Below are positions 7,770 to 16,037 of a stretch of 64,000 nucleotides of DNA, one piece after another. Below the pieces are notes generated by a model, which did no database searches, was not told the DNA's origin, and saw nothing but the letters and a program-made list of their open reading frames with translations. This DNA is from Fundidesulfovibrio putealis DSM 16056 (GTDB taxonomy: Bacteria > Desulfobacterota > Desulfovibrionia > Desulfovibrionales > Desulfovibrionaceae). Every line of letters begins with the position of its first letter. The first letter of the stretch is position 1. Location: positions 372,001 through 436,000 of the forward strand of contig NZ_AUBQ01000004.1 in NCBI RefSeq assembly GCF_000429325.1. Direction: 5' to 3'. The translations under genes and the position numbers were made by a program.

Positions 7770-9074
7770 ATGATCTATGATGTCGAGATGGAAACCCTGC
7801 CCAGGGAGGACCTGGAAGCCCTGCAACTCAGGCGGCTCAAGTCGCTTGTGGAACGTGTTCACGCCAACGTCGGCTTCTATCGCCAGAAGTTCGACGACAT
7901 GGGCGTGAAACCCTCGGACATCCGCACCCTGGCCGACCTGAAGCTTCTGCCCTTCACCGAGAAGCAGGACCTGCGCAACCACTACCCCTTCGGCATGTTC
8001 GCGGTGCCCAAGGAGAACGTGGTGCGCATCCATGCTTCCTCCGGCACCACGGGCAAGTCCACTGTGGTGGGCTATACCAACCGCGACGTGCGCAACTGGG
8101 CCAGGCTCATGGCCCGCTGCTTCGTTGCCTCCGGGGCCTCGCCCAAGGACATCATCCACAACGCCTACGGCTACGGCCTGTTCACGGGCGGCCTTGGAGC
8201 GCATTACGGCGCCGAGGAACTGGGCGCGACCATCGTGCCGATTTCAGGCGGCGGCACCAAGCGCCAGGTGATGCTCATGAAGGACTTCGGGCCCACGGTG
8301 CTCTGCTCCACCCCCTCCTACGCCCTGGTTCTGTACGAGGCCGCGCAGGAAGCGGGCATCGACATCAAGGACCTGCCCCTGAAGACCGGCATCTTCGGCG
8401 CGGAACCCTGGACTGAAGAGATGCGCCGCGACATCGAGGACAAGATGGGCATCACGGCCCTGGACATCTACGGCCTCTCCGAGATCATGGGGCCGGGCGT
8501 GGGCATCGAGTGCAACATCGCCCAGAAGGGCCTGCACATCATGGAAGACCACTTCCTGGTGGAAATCATCGATCCCGAAACCTGCGAAGTACTCCCTCCC
8601 GGCGAGATCGGCGAGCTGGTCATCACCACCCTCACCAAGGAAGCCCAGCCGCTCATCCGCTATCGCACCCGCGACATAACCCGGCTGGACGTGGTCCCCT
8701 GCCGCTGCGGGCGCACCACCGCCCGCGTGCACCGCATGATGGGCCGCTCCGACGACATGCTCATCATCCGGGGCGTGAACGTGTTCCCCAGCCAGATCGA
8801 ATCCATCCTGCTGGAGACCGAGGGCCTGGCTCCGCACTACCTGCTGGTGATCAAGCGCGAGGCCAACCTGGACACCCTGGAAGTGCAGGTGGAAGTGGAC
8901 GAGAAGCTCTTCTCGGACGAAATCAAGATTTTACAACGCATCGAAGGCAAGATAGTCAAGAACATCAAGGATTACCTGGGCGTCACCGCGCAGGTGAAGC
9001 TGGTGGAGCCGCGCAGCATCCAGCGCTCCGAGGGCAAGGCCAAGCGCATTCTCGACCTACGCAAGCCCAACTAG
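7770..9074 (+). CDS. paaK: Phenylacetate-CoA ligase (PaaK-type)
   Basis: This is an AMP-forming aryl-CoA ligase, which activates phenylacetate or a related aryl acid with CoA and ATP. In sulfate reducers it is often linked with indolepyruvate oxidoreductase for amino-acid-derived acids. The 434-residue protein has the AMP-binding P-loop [14 protein letters not shown] (about residue 90) and the motifs [11 protein letters not shown] and [10 protein letters not shown]. Its C-terminal Lys-containing lid includes [12 protein letters not shown] 7770 is used because GGAGGT lies nine bases upstream. The double-ACT gene follows after nine bases, a conserved pair. The true substrate is not determined. 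Confidence 0.93.
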   Translation: MIYDVEMETLPREDLEALQLRRLKSLVERVHANVGFYRQKFDDMGVKPSDIRTLADLKLLPFTEKQDLRNHYPFGMFAVPKENVVRIHASSGTTGKSTVVGYTNRDVRNWARLMARCFVASGASPKDIIHNAYGYGLFTGGLGAHYGAEELGATIVPISGGGTKRQVMLMKDFGPTVLCSTPSYALVLYEAAQEAGIDIKDLPLKTGIFGAEPWTEEMRRDIEDKMGITALDIYGLSEIMGPGVGIECNIAQKGLHIMEDHFLVEIIDPETCEVLPPGEIGELVITTLTKEAQPLIRYRTRDITRLDVVPCRCGRTTARVHRMMGRSDDMLIIRGVNVFPSQIESILLETEGLAPHYLLVIKREANLDTLEVQVEVDEKLFSDEIKILQRIEGKIVKNIKDYLGVTAQVKLVEPRSIQRSEGKAKRILDLRKPN

Positions 9075-9083
9075 GGGGAACCC

Positions 9084-9515
9084 ATGAAAGTCGAACAGAT
9101 ATCCATCTTCCTGGAGAACCGGGCCGGACGCCTGGAGGAAGTCACCCGCATCCTGGCCGAAAACCAGGTGAGCATCCGCGCGCTGTCCCTGGCGGACACC
9201 TCGGATTTCGGCATCCTGCGACTGATCGTCTCCGACCACGAGAAGGCCAAGAAGGCCTTGAAGGAGAACGGCTTCACCGTGGGGCGCACCTCCGTGGTGG
9301 CCGTGGAAGTGGACGACCATCCGGGCGGCCTGAACCAGATCCTGCAGATCTTGTCACAGGGCGGAGTCAACGTGGAGTACATGTACGCCTTCGTCCAGCA
9401 GAGCGCCAAGACGGCCATAATCGTCTTCCGCTTCGACAAGACCGATCAGGCCATCGAGCTGTTCGGCCAGAAGGGCATCAAGGTCATTCCCGGAGACGTG
9501 CTGTACAATTTGTAG
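9084..9515 (+). CDS. Tandem ACT-domain protein
   Basis: This 143-residue protein consists of two ACT ligand-binding domains. The first spans residues 1-70 ([20 protein letters not shown]) and the second about 72-140 ([19 protein letters not shown]). ACT domains sense amino acids, so the protein probably senses an aromatic amino acid and modulates the adjacent paaK. The gene starts nine bases after the paaK stop and is co-transcribed with it. It has no catalytic domain. The region following contains a dispersed hairpin element and a strong terminator. Confidence 0.9.
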   Translation: MKVEQISIFLENRAGRLEEVTRILAENQVSIRALSLADTSDFGILRLIVSDHEKAKKALKENGFTVGRTSVVAVEVDDHPGGLNQILQILSQGGVNVEYMYAFVQQSAKTAIIVFRFDKTDQAIELFGQKGIKVIPGDVLYNL

Positions 9516-9536
9516 CGTTTCGAGCCGGAGGCGATG

Positions 9537-9650
9537 AAGCCTCCGGCGGTCAAAGGGATGACTCGGGCCGTCCTGGCCCTTGCCCTTCGGGCGCTGCAAG
9601 CAGCGCCCAATTCCGCTATCCTGCGGAATTGGGTCGCCCTCTGGACACCC
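9537..9650 (+). repeat. Dispersed hairpin element, copy 1 (with extra insert)
   Basis: This copy begins with GCCTCCGGCGG and ends with CTCTGGACACCC, the flanks shared with copies at 14519, 23775 and (reverse) 48204. The space between the flanks is longer than elsewhere and holds a perfect 11-bp inverted repeat CCCAATTCCGC/GCGGAATTGGG (9607-9617 and 9622-9632). Just outside the left flank, GCCGGAGGC at 9524-9532 pairs with the flank itself (GCCTCCGGC). It lies 22 bases after the stop of the ACT-domain gene. Confidence 0.7.
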
Positions 9651-9697
9651 AGATAGGGGGGCAGGCATTATTTGACTGCTTAGCGTAGAATAAATCG

Positions 9698-9730
9698 CGC
9701 CCGTTTTCGGAAGAACTCCGAAAACGGGCG
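9698..9730. terminator. Factor-independent terminator, probably bidirectional
   Basis: A perfect 13-bp inverted repeat (CGCCCGTTTTCGG at 9698-9710, CCGAAAACGGGCG at 9718-9730) has a seven-base loop. It is followed by TGATTTTCATT on the plus strand and by ATTTATTCTA on the minus strand. It sits between the convergent paaK/ACT operon and the minus-strand lipoprotein operon. Confidence 0.82.
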
Positions 9731-9792
9731 TGATTTTCATTACAAAGGCCGCCAAGACTGGGTCAAGCTTGTCCCGAGGCCTGGACGATGTG

Positions 9793-10047
9793 CTATTGTT
9801 TGCTCTTGCTTTTGCTCTTCTTTTCCTGCTCGTTGCCGTACAGACCGCCGGCCAACCCGCCGAGTGCGCCGCCGATCGCCGCGCCCACGCCCACGTAACC
9901 CCCGGAAATGGCCGCGATTCCAGCACCTGCGCCAGCGCCTATGGCCGCGCCGCTCAGTGCCCCCTGCTGGGTTTTGGTCATATTGGTGCACGCGCCGCCA
10001 AACAGCAGAGACATGGCCAGGACACCGGCCGCTATGGATTTGCTCAT
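9793..10047 (-). CDS. Glycine-zipper lipoprotein
   Basis: This is an 84-residue exported protein. The signal peptide IAAGVLAMSLLFGGAC ends in a lipobox-like GGAC, so it is probably a lipoprotein with the mature Cys at about residue 20. The mature part is a glycine zipper with repeated GAAIGAGAGAG and GGALGGLAGG patterns, followed by a Lys/Ser tail. Such proteins associate with outer membranes or envelope complexes. The ATG at 10045-10047 has AGGTGA upstream and is preferred to a longer in-frame start. It is the last gene of a unit whose upstream member is the 135-residue secreted protein. Confidence 0.82.
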   Translation of the reverse strand: MSKSIAAGVLAMSLLFGGACTNMTKTQQGALSGAAIGAGAGAGIAAISGGYVGVGAAIGGALGGLAGGLYGNEQEKKSKSKSKQ

Positions 10048-10055
10048 TTCGTCAC

Positions 10056-10463
10056 CTACTTCTTGATCGTTTTGGGAAGGGCCACTTCTTCGGGGAAGGC
10101 CACTTCGTACCACAGAACCTCGACCACCGGCTTGGACTTCAGCTCCGGCTTTTTCTTGAACACATCGTCAAGTGCGGTCACGATGTCCTTCAGTTTGAAG
10201 CGCGACAGCCCCTTCACCCACGCGGGGATCAGGCTGCGCTGTTCGGTCAGGGGGCTTATGCCCTGCACTTCCTTTTCCATCTCGATCATGGTCGTAAGTC
10301 CAGCGATGAAGGCCAAACGTTCGTCAGGAGTGGCGTTCATCCAGTTCTCGCCGGTTATCACCGGAAAACTAAGTTCCTGGGCTTGCGCACGCTCAGGGGC
10401 CGACGCAGCCAGGAAGAACACGCCCAGAAGCACGGCCAGGATTTTGATGCGTTCGAATGCCAT
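10056..10463 (-). CDS. Secreted protein of unknown function
   Basis: This 135-residue protein has an N-terminal signal peptide (residues 1-28, hydrophobic core ILAVLLGVFFLAA, cleavage near AQA-QELS). The mature region contains TPDERLAFIAGLTTMIEMEKEV and ends with SKPVVEVLWYEVAFPEEVA. I do not recognise a family. GGAGG six bases upstream supports the ATG at 10461-10463. It lies between the HPPD-like gene (14 bases upstream) and the glycine-zipper gene, in an apparent operon. Confidence 0.78.
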   Translation of the reverse strand: MAFERIKILAVLLGVFFLAASAPERAQAQELSFPVITGENWMNATPDERLAFIAGLTTMIEMEKEVQGISPLTEQRSLIPAWVKGLSRFKLKDIVTALDDVFKKKPELKSKPVVEVLWYEVAFPEEVALPKTIKK

Positions 10464-10477
10464 CACAAACCTCCGAG

Positions 10478-11569
10478 TTATTGGTTCCGTGTCGATTCCG
10501 TGAGCAGTGTCACGTTCGACTTGGTGAAAAACCCGTCAAAGCCGTCGTAGCGATGGATGTACTCGTTTACCAGGAGCGTGTGCGGGTTCATCTTGGTGAA
10601 CACCTGCTTCAGCCCCTCTTCGCGCGAACCCACCAGATCGGACAGGAACCCGACCCCTTCGGCTTTTAAAGCGTCGATGGTGGGTTCGATGTTCTCGGTG
10701 GTGAAAGCCATGTGATGGCTGCGCGCCCCGTAGTTGTGGATGAAGAGTTCGGTGGGGCCGGACGATTCAGGCGTGGTGAACGGCGCGATGCCCGAGGTGA
10801 ACACCTGGGCGTAGTCGTCTTGCGAGAGGCGCGCCACGTTGGTGATGGAGTTCAGGAACTCCACGTACACCGCGAAGGCGAAGTCGTAGCTGGTGAGCTC
10901 CATGAACTCCAGGATGGCGGCGTCGCGCTCCTCGGCGCGCACGCGGGTGGCCACGTGATCAAGCTCCTTGATGTTTACCAGGAAGGGATGGTTCGGCTTC
11001 TTCAGCCCGAGATCCAGCGGCTTGCACTCGGGCGACTGCCAGTCCGATTCCGAATGCTTCCACTGGACCACACCCACCGAGTTGCCCGTGAAGCGCGAGG
11101 GCATGGTCTGCGCGTAAAGGAAGTTCGGCGTGTCGTAGATCTGGTCGTCCTGGAAGACGGTGCCGCGCTTCTTCTGGAGCGCGACGTATTCCTTCACGTC
11201 CGGGCACTTGAAGACGAAGGTCTCCAGGCGGGTGTTGGGGATGGCATCGGTCTTTGCGCCCTTGTTGAAGGGCAGGAACGGATTCGCCTCGCCCTTGCGG
11301 GTCATGACGATAAGGTCTGCGGAGCCTTCCTGGGAGAGCAGGCACACGTCCCGCTTACCCCTCGTGTAGGACCGGGCGATGTCGTGACCAGTGGTGGAAA
11401 GGAGCCCGCTCACCGCCGGAAGGAAATTCTGCGACTCGGTGGAGATGACCACCGCCTCCAGCCCGCCGACCAGCCCCTGCAACCCTGCGGCGCGGCGCTG
11501 TTCCCGGATGTGGTCCACCGCAGCCAGCAGGACGGAATCATCGTTTTGCTTGAAATCGACCATCGGCAT
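10478..11569 (-). CDS. VOC-superfamily dioxygenase, 4-hydroxyphenylpyruvate dioxygenase-like
   Basis: This is a 363-residue protein of the vicinal-oxygen-chelate fold. The C-terminal half (about residues 200-350) matches the 4-hydroxyphenylpyruvate dioxygenase domain. Iron ligands are preserved: His205 in ELDHVATRV, His286 in SHHMAFTTE and Glu336 in LVNEYIHRY, followed by YDGFDGFFTKSN. The N-terminal half is strongly diverged and lacks easily named motifs. The likely chemistry is Fe(II)-dependent oxidation of an alpha-keto acid or aryl acid, but the substrate is unresolved. It precedes the secreted-protein gene by 14 bases. Confidence 0.8.
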   Translation of the reverse strand: MPMVDFKQNDDSVLLAAVDHIREQRRAAGLQGLVGGLEAVVISTESQNFLPAVSGLLSTTGHDIARSYTRGKRDVCLLSQEGSADLIVMTRKGEANPFLPFNKGAKTDAIPNTRLETFVFKCPDVKEYVALQKKRGTVFQDDQIYDTPNFLYAQTMPSRFTGNSVGVVQWKHSESDWQSPECKPLDLGLKKPNHPFLVNIKELDHVATRVRAEERDAAILEFMELTSYDFAFAVYVEFLNSITNVARLSQDDYAQVFTSGIAPFTTPESSGPTELFIHNYGARSHHMAFTTENIEPTIDALKAEGVGFLSDLVGSREEGLKQVFTKMNPHTLLVNEYIHRYDGFDGFFTKSNVTLLTESTRNQ

Positions 11570-11664
11570 ACCTCTCTCGAATGTGAACTCTTCGTTTTGA
11601 GGTAATACCCTTTTCAGGCGGATTGTCCAACGGGGTTTTGCCAGCCTTTGATTGATTCACCCGT

Positions 11665-12096
11665 TCAGGGCGACACGCCTCCCGTGAGGAATGTTCCAGC
11701 CACGGACACGAGAGCCAACAGAAGAAATGGCAGAACAGTCCCCACGGCAAGGACCGCCATCGCCCTCCTAAATCCCAGTATTTCCCCACTCTCCACGTCA
11801 CATCCCCTGCCAAGGACGTAGGACGCAAGAAGGAATCCACCGGCCAGCATCACAAGCCCCATCGCCCAGATGGCAAACTCGCCAAGTCCGAGGGAAACCG
11901 ACAGCACGACACCGGCGTTCATAAGCACGCCCGACAGGTTGGCACTCAAGAGCGCCCCCAGCGATCGCATGAATGACGGTCGGAAGGCGAAAAGAACCCG
12001 CGCTGCCAGTCTCACCAGCAATGCCAACACTGTCGTGGCGAATGCCATGCCGATGAGCCAGCTTGCCAGACGGTACAGAAACATCTCCACGGCCAC
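11665..12096 (-). CDS. Four-helix integral membrane protein, unknown function
   Basis: This 143-residue protein is almost entirely hydrophobic. About four membrane segments lie near residues 10-30, 45-70, 75-95 and 110-138, joined by basic loops (VRLAARVLFAFRPSFM and ILGFRRAM). No catalytic motif is visible and no family is recognised. It starts 18 bases after the priA stop on the same strand, so it may be transcribed with priA. Confidence 0.7.
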   Translation of the reverse strand: MAVEMFLYRLASWLIGMAFATTVLALLVRLAARVLFAFRPSFMRSLGALLSANLSGVLMNAGVVLSVSLGLGEFAIWAMGLVMLAGGFLLASYVLGRGCDVESGEILGFRRAMAVLAVGTVLPFLLLALVSVAGTFLTGGVSP

Positions 12097-12114
12097 CCTC
12101 CTCCTGGGCTTGCG

Positions 12115-14484
12115 TCACATCATATCCACCGGATCCAGGTCCAGCTGGAGCCGCAGCTTGGTGGACGATCCCAGCACCCGCAGGGCCTGGGCGTAGCTCT
12201 GGCGGATCGACGGCCAGTCCGCCGCCTTCAGCAGGCAGTTGAAGCGCCGCCGGTCGCGCACCACGGCGATGGGCGCAGGCGCAGGCCCAAGCACACGCAC
12301 GCCCGGAACGCCGCGCAGGGCGCGGGCCAGCTCGGTCATGTCCTCCTGCCCCATCTCGTAGTCGCGCGGGTAGCTGGCCCGCACTAGCCCGAGCTTCACG
12401 AAGGGCGGATAGGAGTACTTGCGCCGTTTTTCGATTTCCTGGGCGAAGAACCCCGTATAATCGGCGTTTCGCACCAGATTCCAGAACGGATCGTGCTGGT
12501 TGCGGGTCTGGATGAGCACCCTGCCCGGCTTTTCGCCGCGCCCGGCCCGCCCGGCCACCTGCACCAGCATCTGGAAGCTGCGCTCCCCGGCCCGGTAGTC
12601 CGGCATGTTCAGCCCCATGTCGCCGTCGGCCACAACCACAAGGGTGACGTCCGGGAAGTCGTGCCCCTTGGTGAGCATCTGCGTGCCCACCAGCACCTGG
12701 GAGCGGCCCTGGGCGAAATCCCCCAGGATGGACTCGGCCTTTCCGGCGCGCCGGGCCACGTCGCGGTCCAGCCGGGCCACGCACGTCTCCGAGGGCAGCA
12801 CCGCGCAGAGCTGCTCTTCCAGCAGTTCCGTCCCCTCCCCCATGGGCAGGAAGTTGCACCCTCCACAGGAGCCGCACGGGCGCGGAAAGCCGAAGCTCTG
12901 CCCGCAATAGTGGCACACCAGCCGCTCGCGTCCCTTGTGATACGTGAGCGACACCTCGCAACTGGGACAGCGCAGCACCTGCTCGCAGTCCAGGCAGAAA
13001 ATAAGCGGCGAATACCCGCGCCTGTTGAGCAGGATCATGGCTTGATCGCCGCGCGCCAGGGTTTCCCCCAGTTCCATGACGGCCCGCTCGGTCAGGAGGC
13101 CCGCGCCGCCCTTGTCCAGGCGTCCGGCCAGCTGCACGGCCTTGTCGCGCGGCACGAGATCCACAAGCTCCACTTCCGGCAGACGCCCTGCCCCGGCCCG
13201 GCTGGGCATGACAACCATGGGCGTTACGCCTTCAAGTGCGGACTGATACGTCTTCACGTCCGGCGTGGCCGATCCCAGCAGCAACAGAGCCTTGTCCTGG
13301 CGGGCACGGTAATATGCCACTTCCTTGGCCTGATACGGCAGGCGCTCGTCCTGCTTGAAAGAAGCGTCATGCTCCTCGTCCAGTATGATCAGCCCCAGGT
13401 TTGGTGCGGGCAGAAAGAGCGCCGAGCGCGTGCCCACGATCAGGCGCGCCGAACGCGATTGGGCGGATTCCCGGAAGGTGCGTTCGCGCCGAACGGGTGA
13501 CTGGTAGCCGTGGGAATACACCGGATCGAAGCCGAACCAGGCCCGCGCCCGGTCGCGCAGGGCAGAGGCCAGAGCCACTTCCGGAGCCAGGAGCATAACC
13601 GAGCGCCCCTGCTTCAAGGTCTTTGCGGCCAGCTCGAAATACAGGCGGGTCTTGCCGCTTCCGGTAACGCCATGAACCAGCCTCTCCCCGCCCGTCTCGG
13701 ACGCGATCAGCGGCACGAGCTCGTCAAAGGCGGCCTGCTGGCCTTCAGTAAGCGGCGGGCGCTCCTCGGGCTCCACCGGGATCAGCTCTTCGTCAGGTTC
13801 CTCGGGCGGTGGTCCCAGGATGATGTGCCCCTTGCCTTCCAGGGTCTTGAGCGCCTGGCTGATGCCCGGCCCAAGCGCCTCGCGCAGTTGCGACGGCGTG
13901 GCCTGTCCGCGCGTGAACAGCATTTCCAGCGCGGCCAGTTGGGCAGACGCAGCCGGGCGCACCGGCCAGGGCGGGTCCACCAGCAAGCGGTAGGCTGGCT
14001 CGGCCTCGGCAGCGCTCACCGACAGGAGCGCCTCGCCGCCGCGCCAGGCAACGGCCAGTTCGGCTGGCGCAACCGGAGCCTCGATCAATTTGCTCAATGG
14101 ATACTTTAACTTTTTCCCGCCGTGCCGGAAGGACAAGGTGGCCTTGGCCAGCTTGAGCCCCGCAGGCAAAAGCGTGGCGAGCACCTGGCCGACGTGGGCC
14201 ATCTGGCGCGAGGCCAGATTTTCCGCCAGGGTGACGTAGGACGGAGTGAGCAGCGGCGAAAGCTCCAGTGGCCAGATGATGTCTTTCGCCTCGATGCCCT
14301 CGGGCATTGCGTCCGCCGGGCCGAGCACCACCCCAGCGCGCACGGACCTGCCCATGGGAACCGCGACCCGAAGGCCCGCAGGGAAGTCCCAGCCGGAGAA
14401 GTGCTCGGGCAGCGAATAGGTAAGCGCCGCAAACGGCGGTGAAAGGAGCGCTACGCGCAGCAAGGGGCGAGATGGAGATGTCAT
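12115..14484 (-). CDS. priA: Primosomal replication protein N' (PriA helicase)
   Basis: PriA is the 3'-to-5' helicase that recognises stalled forks and reloads the replisome. The protein is 789 residues from the chosen start. Visible motifs are Walker A VHGVTGSGKTRLYFE, DEEH in ILDEEHDASFKQ, and helicase motifs LLGSATPDV and AGRAGRGEKPG. The zinc-binding cysteine array (CLDCEQVLRCPSC, CHYCGQ, CGSCGG) lies about residues 480-530. ATG 14482-14484 is used because upstream in-frame sequence is a dispersed hairpin element rather than coding. The ribosome site is weak. It lies downstream of galU but beyond that gene's terminator. Confidence 0.93.
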   Translation of the reverse strand: MTSPSRPLLRVALLSPPFAALTYSLPEHFSGWDFPAGLRVAVPMGRSVRAGVVLGPADAMPEGIEAKDIIWPLELSPLLTPSYVTLAENLASRQMAHVGQVLATLLPAGLKLAKATLSFRHGGKKLKYPLSKLIEAPVAPAELAVAWRGGEALLSVSAAEAEPAYRLLVDPPWPVRPAASAQLAALEMLFTRGQATPSQLREALGPGISQALKTLEGKGHIILGPPPEEPDEELIPVEPEERPPLTEGQQAAFDELVPLIASETGGERLVHGVTGSGKTRLYFELAAKTLKQGRSVMLLAPEVALASALRDRARAWFGFDPVYSHGYQSPVRRERTFRESAQSRSARLIVGTRSALFLPAPNLGLIILDEEHDASFKQDERLPYQAKEVAYYRARQDKALLLLGSATPDVKTYQSALEGVTPMVVMPSRAGAGRLPEVELVDLVPRDKAVQLAGRLDKGGAGLLTERAVMELGETLARGDQAMILLNRRGYSPLIFCLDCEQVLRCPSCEVSLTYHKGRERLVCHYCGQSFGFPRPCGSCGGCNFLPMGEGTELLEEQLCAVLPSETCVARLDRDVARRAGKAESILGDFAQGRSQVLVGTQMLTKGHDFPDVTLVVVADGDMGLNMPDYRAGERSFQMLVQVAGRAGRGEKPGRVLIQTRNQHDPFWNLVRNADYTGFFAQEIEKRRKYSYPPFVKLGLVRASYPRDYEMGQEDMTELARALRGVPGVRVLGPAPAPIAVVRDRRRFNCLLKAADWPSIRQSYAQALRVLGSSTKLRLQLDLDPVDMM

Positions 14485-14518
14485 TGTGATGCCGAACGAT
14501 TGTGGGAAGACAGAAGAT

Positions 14519-14570
14519 GCCTCCGGCGGCCAGAGAGGAAACTTTTTGGAAAAAAGTTTCCTCTCTGGAC
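14519..14570 (+). repeat. Dispersed hairpin element, copy 2
   Basis: The left flank GCCTCCGGCGG is followed by a perfect 18-bp inverted repeat (arms 14530-14547 and 14551-14568, loop GGA) and then by the right flank TGGAC. The stem sequence differs from other copies, but the flanks are the same. It is just upstream of the priA start. Confidence 0.78.
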
Positions 14571-14632
14571 TCTCCTTCAAAAACATTTAAGTAGCTTCGC
14601 GTCGTTATTCGACAATTGTGACGGATTATGAC

Positions 14633-14713
14633 GCGAAGCCCACTGAGGGGCCAGGGGGATCATCCCCCTGGCGGGTGCAGGGCAGCGCCCTGCCGGGTCC
14701 GGGCGGAGCCCGG
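14633..14713 (+). repeat. Dispersed hairpin element, copy 3 (three tandem hairpins)
   Basis: The lead-in CGCGAAGCCCACTGAGGG precedes three adjacent hairpins. Hairpin one has arms CCAGGGGGAT/ATCCCCCTGG (14651-14671). Hairpin two has arms GCAGGGC/GCCCTGC (14677-14693). Hairpin three has arms CCGGGC/GCCCGG around GGA (14699-14713). It lies just beyond the galU terminator. Confidence 0.78.
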
Positions 14714-14723
14714 CTCTCAAAGT

Positions 14724-14759
14724 AAAGCGCCGCTCGCCGGGGTTGGCAAGCGGCGCTTT
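14724..14759 (-). terminator. Factor-independent terminator of galU
   Basis: A perfect 11-bp inverted repeat (AAAGCGCCGCT at 14724-14734, AGCGGCGCTTT at 14749-14759) with a 14-base loop lies 23 bases beyond the galU stop codon. On the minus strand the second arm ends in TTT, followed by ACTTTGAG. Confidence 0.75.
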
Positions 14760-14781
14760 GCAAATCAAACGATCCCGATGA

Positions 14782-15648
14782 TTAGACGGGCATGAAGTCG
14801 CGCAGCTTGGAGATCAGCGGATAGCGCAGTTCTTCGTCCTGCAGGGCGAAGTAGATGTTGGCGGCCAGGTAGTCCACCCAGTCGCCAGCGTCGAAGCGCT
14901 GACCACGAATCTTGACGGCCAGCAGGCGGCCGTTCTTGGCTAGGCCCTTGAGGGCGTCGGTGAGCTGATACTCGCCGTCCTTGTTGGGTTTGAGCGCTTC
15001 CAAATGCTCGAAGATGTCCGGGAAGAGCACGTAGCGCCCGACGATGGCCAGCTTGGACGGTGCCTCGCTGGGCTTGGGCTTTTCCACAAGGTCGCGCACG
15101 CGGTACAGACCGGAGGAGAACTCCTCGGCTTCGATGATGCCGTAGCTGGAGACCTTGTCCGCAGGCACTTCCATGACGCCGACCACGGGCATGTGCTCGG
15201 ACTGGGCGACGTTTATGAGCTGCTTGATGCCCGGCTCCATGCTGAACATCAGGTCGTCGCCCACCATGACGGCAAAGGGCTCGTTCTTGACGACTTCCTT
15301 GGCGCAGAGCACGGCGTGGCCCAGGCCCAGCTGCTTCTTCTGGCGCACGGTGATGATGTTGGCCATCTCGGCGGTCTGGCGCACAGTGTTCAGCAACTCG
15401 GTCTTGCCGGAGCTCTCCAGAAGGGTTTCCAGCGCCAGGTTGTAGTCGAAGTGGTCTTCGATGATGGTCTTGTTGCGGTTGGTGATGAACACCACATCCT
15501 TGAGTCCGGCCGCCTGGGCCTCCTCGACGATGTATTGCACCACCGGTTTCTTGAAGATGGGGAGCATCTCCTTGGGAACGTTCTTGGTGGCCGGAAGCGA
15601 CCGGGTGCCCCAGCCAGCAACAGGAACGACGACTTTCGTGATCTCCAT
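14782..15648 (-). CDS. galU: UTP--glucose-1-phosphate uridylyltransferase
   Basis: This enzyme makes UDP-glucose from UTP and glucose 1-phosphate for polysaccharide and envelope synthesis. The 288-residue protein starts with KVVVPVAGWGTRSLPATK and then NVPKEMLPIFKKP, the nucleotidyltransferase signature of GalU. Further family motifs are FITNRNKTIIEDHFD, AVMVGDDLM and the sugar-binding RFDAGDWVDYLAAN. The ATG at 15646-15648 is supported by AAGGAGAAGG upstream; longer in-frame starts are rejected. Genes for glmM and c-di-AMP synthesis lie upstream on the same strand, separated by a 389-base gap. Confidence 0.96.
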   Translation of the reverse strand: MEITKVVVPVAGWGTRSLPATKNVPKEMLPIFKKPVVQYIVEEAQAAGLKDVVFITNRNKTIIEDHFDYNLALETLLESSGKTELLNTVRQTAEMANIITVRQKKQLGLGHAVLCAKEVVKNEPFAVMVGDDLMFSMEPGIKQLINVAQSEHMPVVGVMEVPADKVSSYGIIEAEEFSSGLYRVRDLVEKPKPSEAPSKLAIVGRYVLFPDIFEHLEALKPNKDGEYQLTDALKGLAKNGRLLAVKIRGQRFDAGDWVDYLAANIYFALQDEELRYPLISKLRDFMPV

Positions 15649-16037
15649 GGCCCTTCTCCTTGACGGCGAGGCGCATTCGGGACGCCGCACTCGCAAACTG
15701 GCGCTTATCAACGCGAAATTGCTGTATTCTCCACAGGTTGGAACAGGGCGTACCCTTTATCCAACGGTCAAGTTTAGGAGAATCGCCTGAAATGTCCAGC
15801 GAAAATGGCGAACGCCCGGCGGCGTCTGGCAAAAGTCACACTGTGCGAACATGACCGTTCACCATGCGGGCCAGTGCGTTCAGGGTACAGCCCGACGTCT
15901 TGGCCGACTTCTTGTCCGGCTCCATACCCGGCGCAACACGCCCACCGCGCCGCACCGTCATTCGCCCGCCACTGTCGGCGCTCGTGTGGCGTCCTCAAAA
16001 TACATCCCTGATTATTATGTTTTTCAGGGACGCGACA
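15649..16037. other. 389-base intergenic region between glmM and galU
   Basis: No convincing gene was found. The region contains the weak terminator-like hairpin of glmM at 16005-16030. The galU ribosome site sits at the galU-proximal end. The remaining 300 bases hold no recognised promoter or RNA motif. Confidence 0.5.
16005..16030 (-). terminator. Weak terminator-like hairpin after glmM
   Basis: TCCCTG (16005-16010) and CAGGGA (16025-16030) form a 6-bp stem with a 14-base A/T-rich loop, eight bases after the glmM stop on the minus strand. The downstream minus sequence is TGTATTTTGAG. The stem is short, so this is tentative. Confidence 0.45.

Noticed and set aside
14485-14586. Extended N-terminus of PriA
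   Set aside because: The extra 34 codons coincide with a dispersed hairpin element, so the start at 14484 is preferred.
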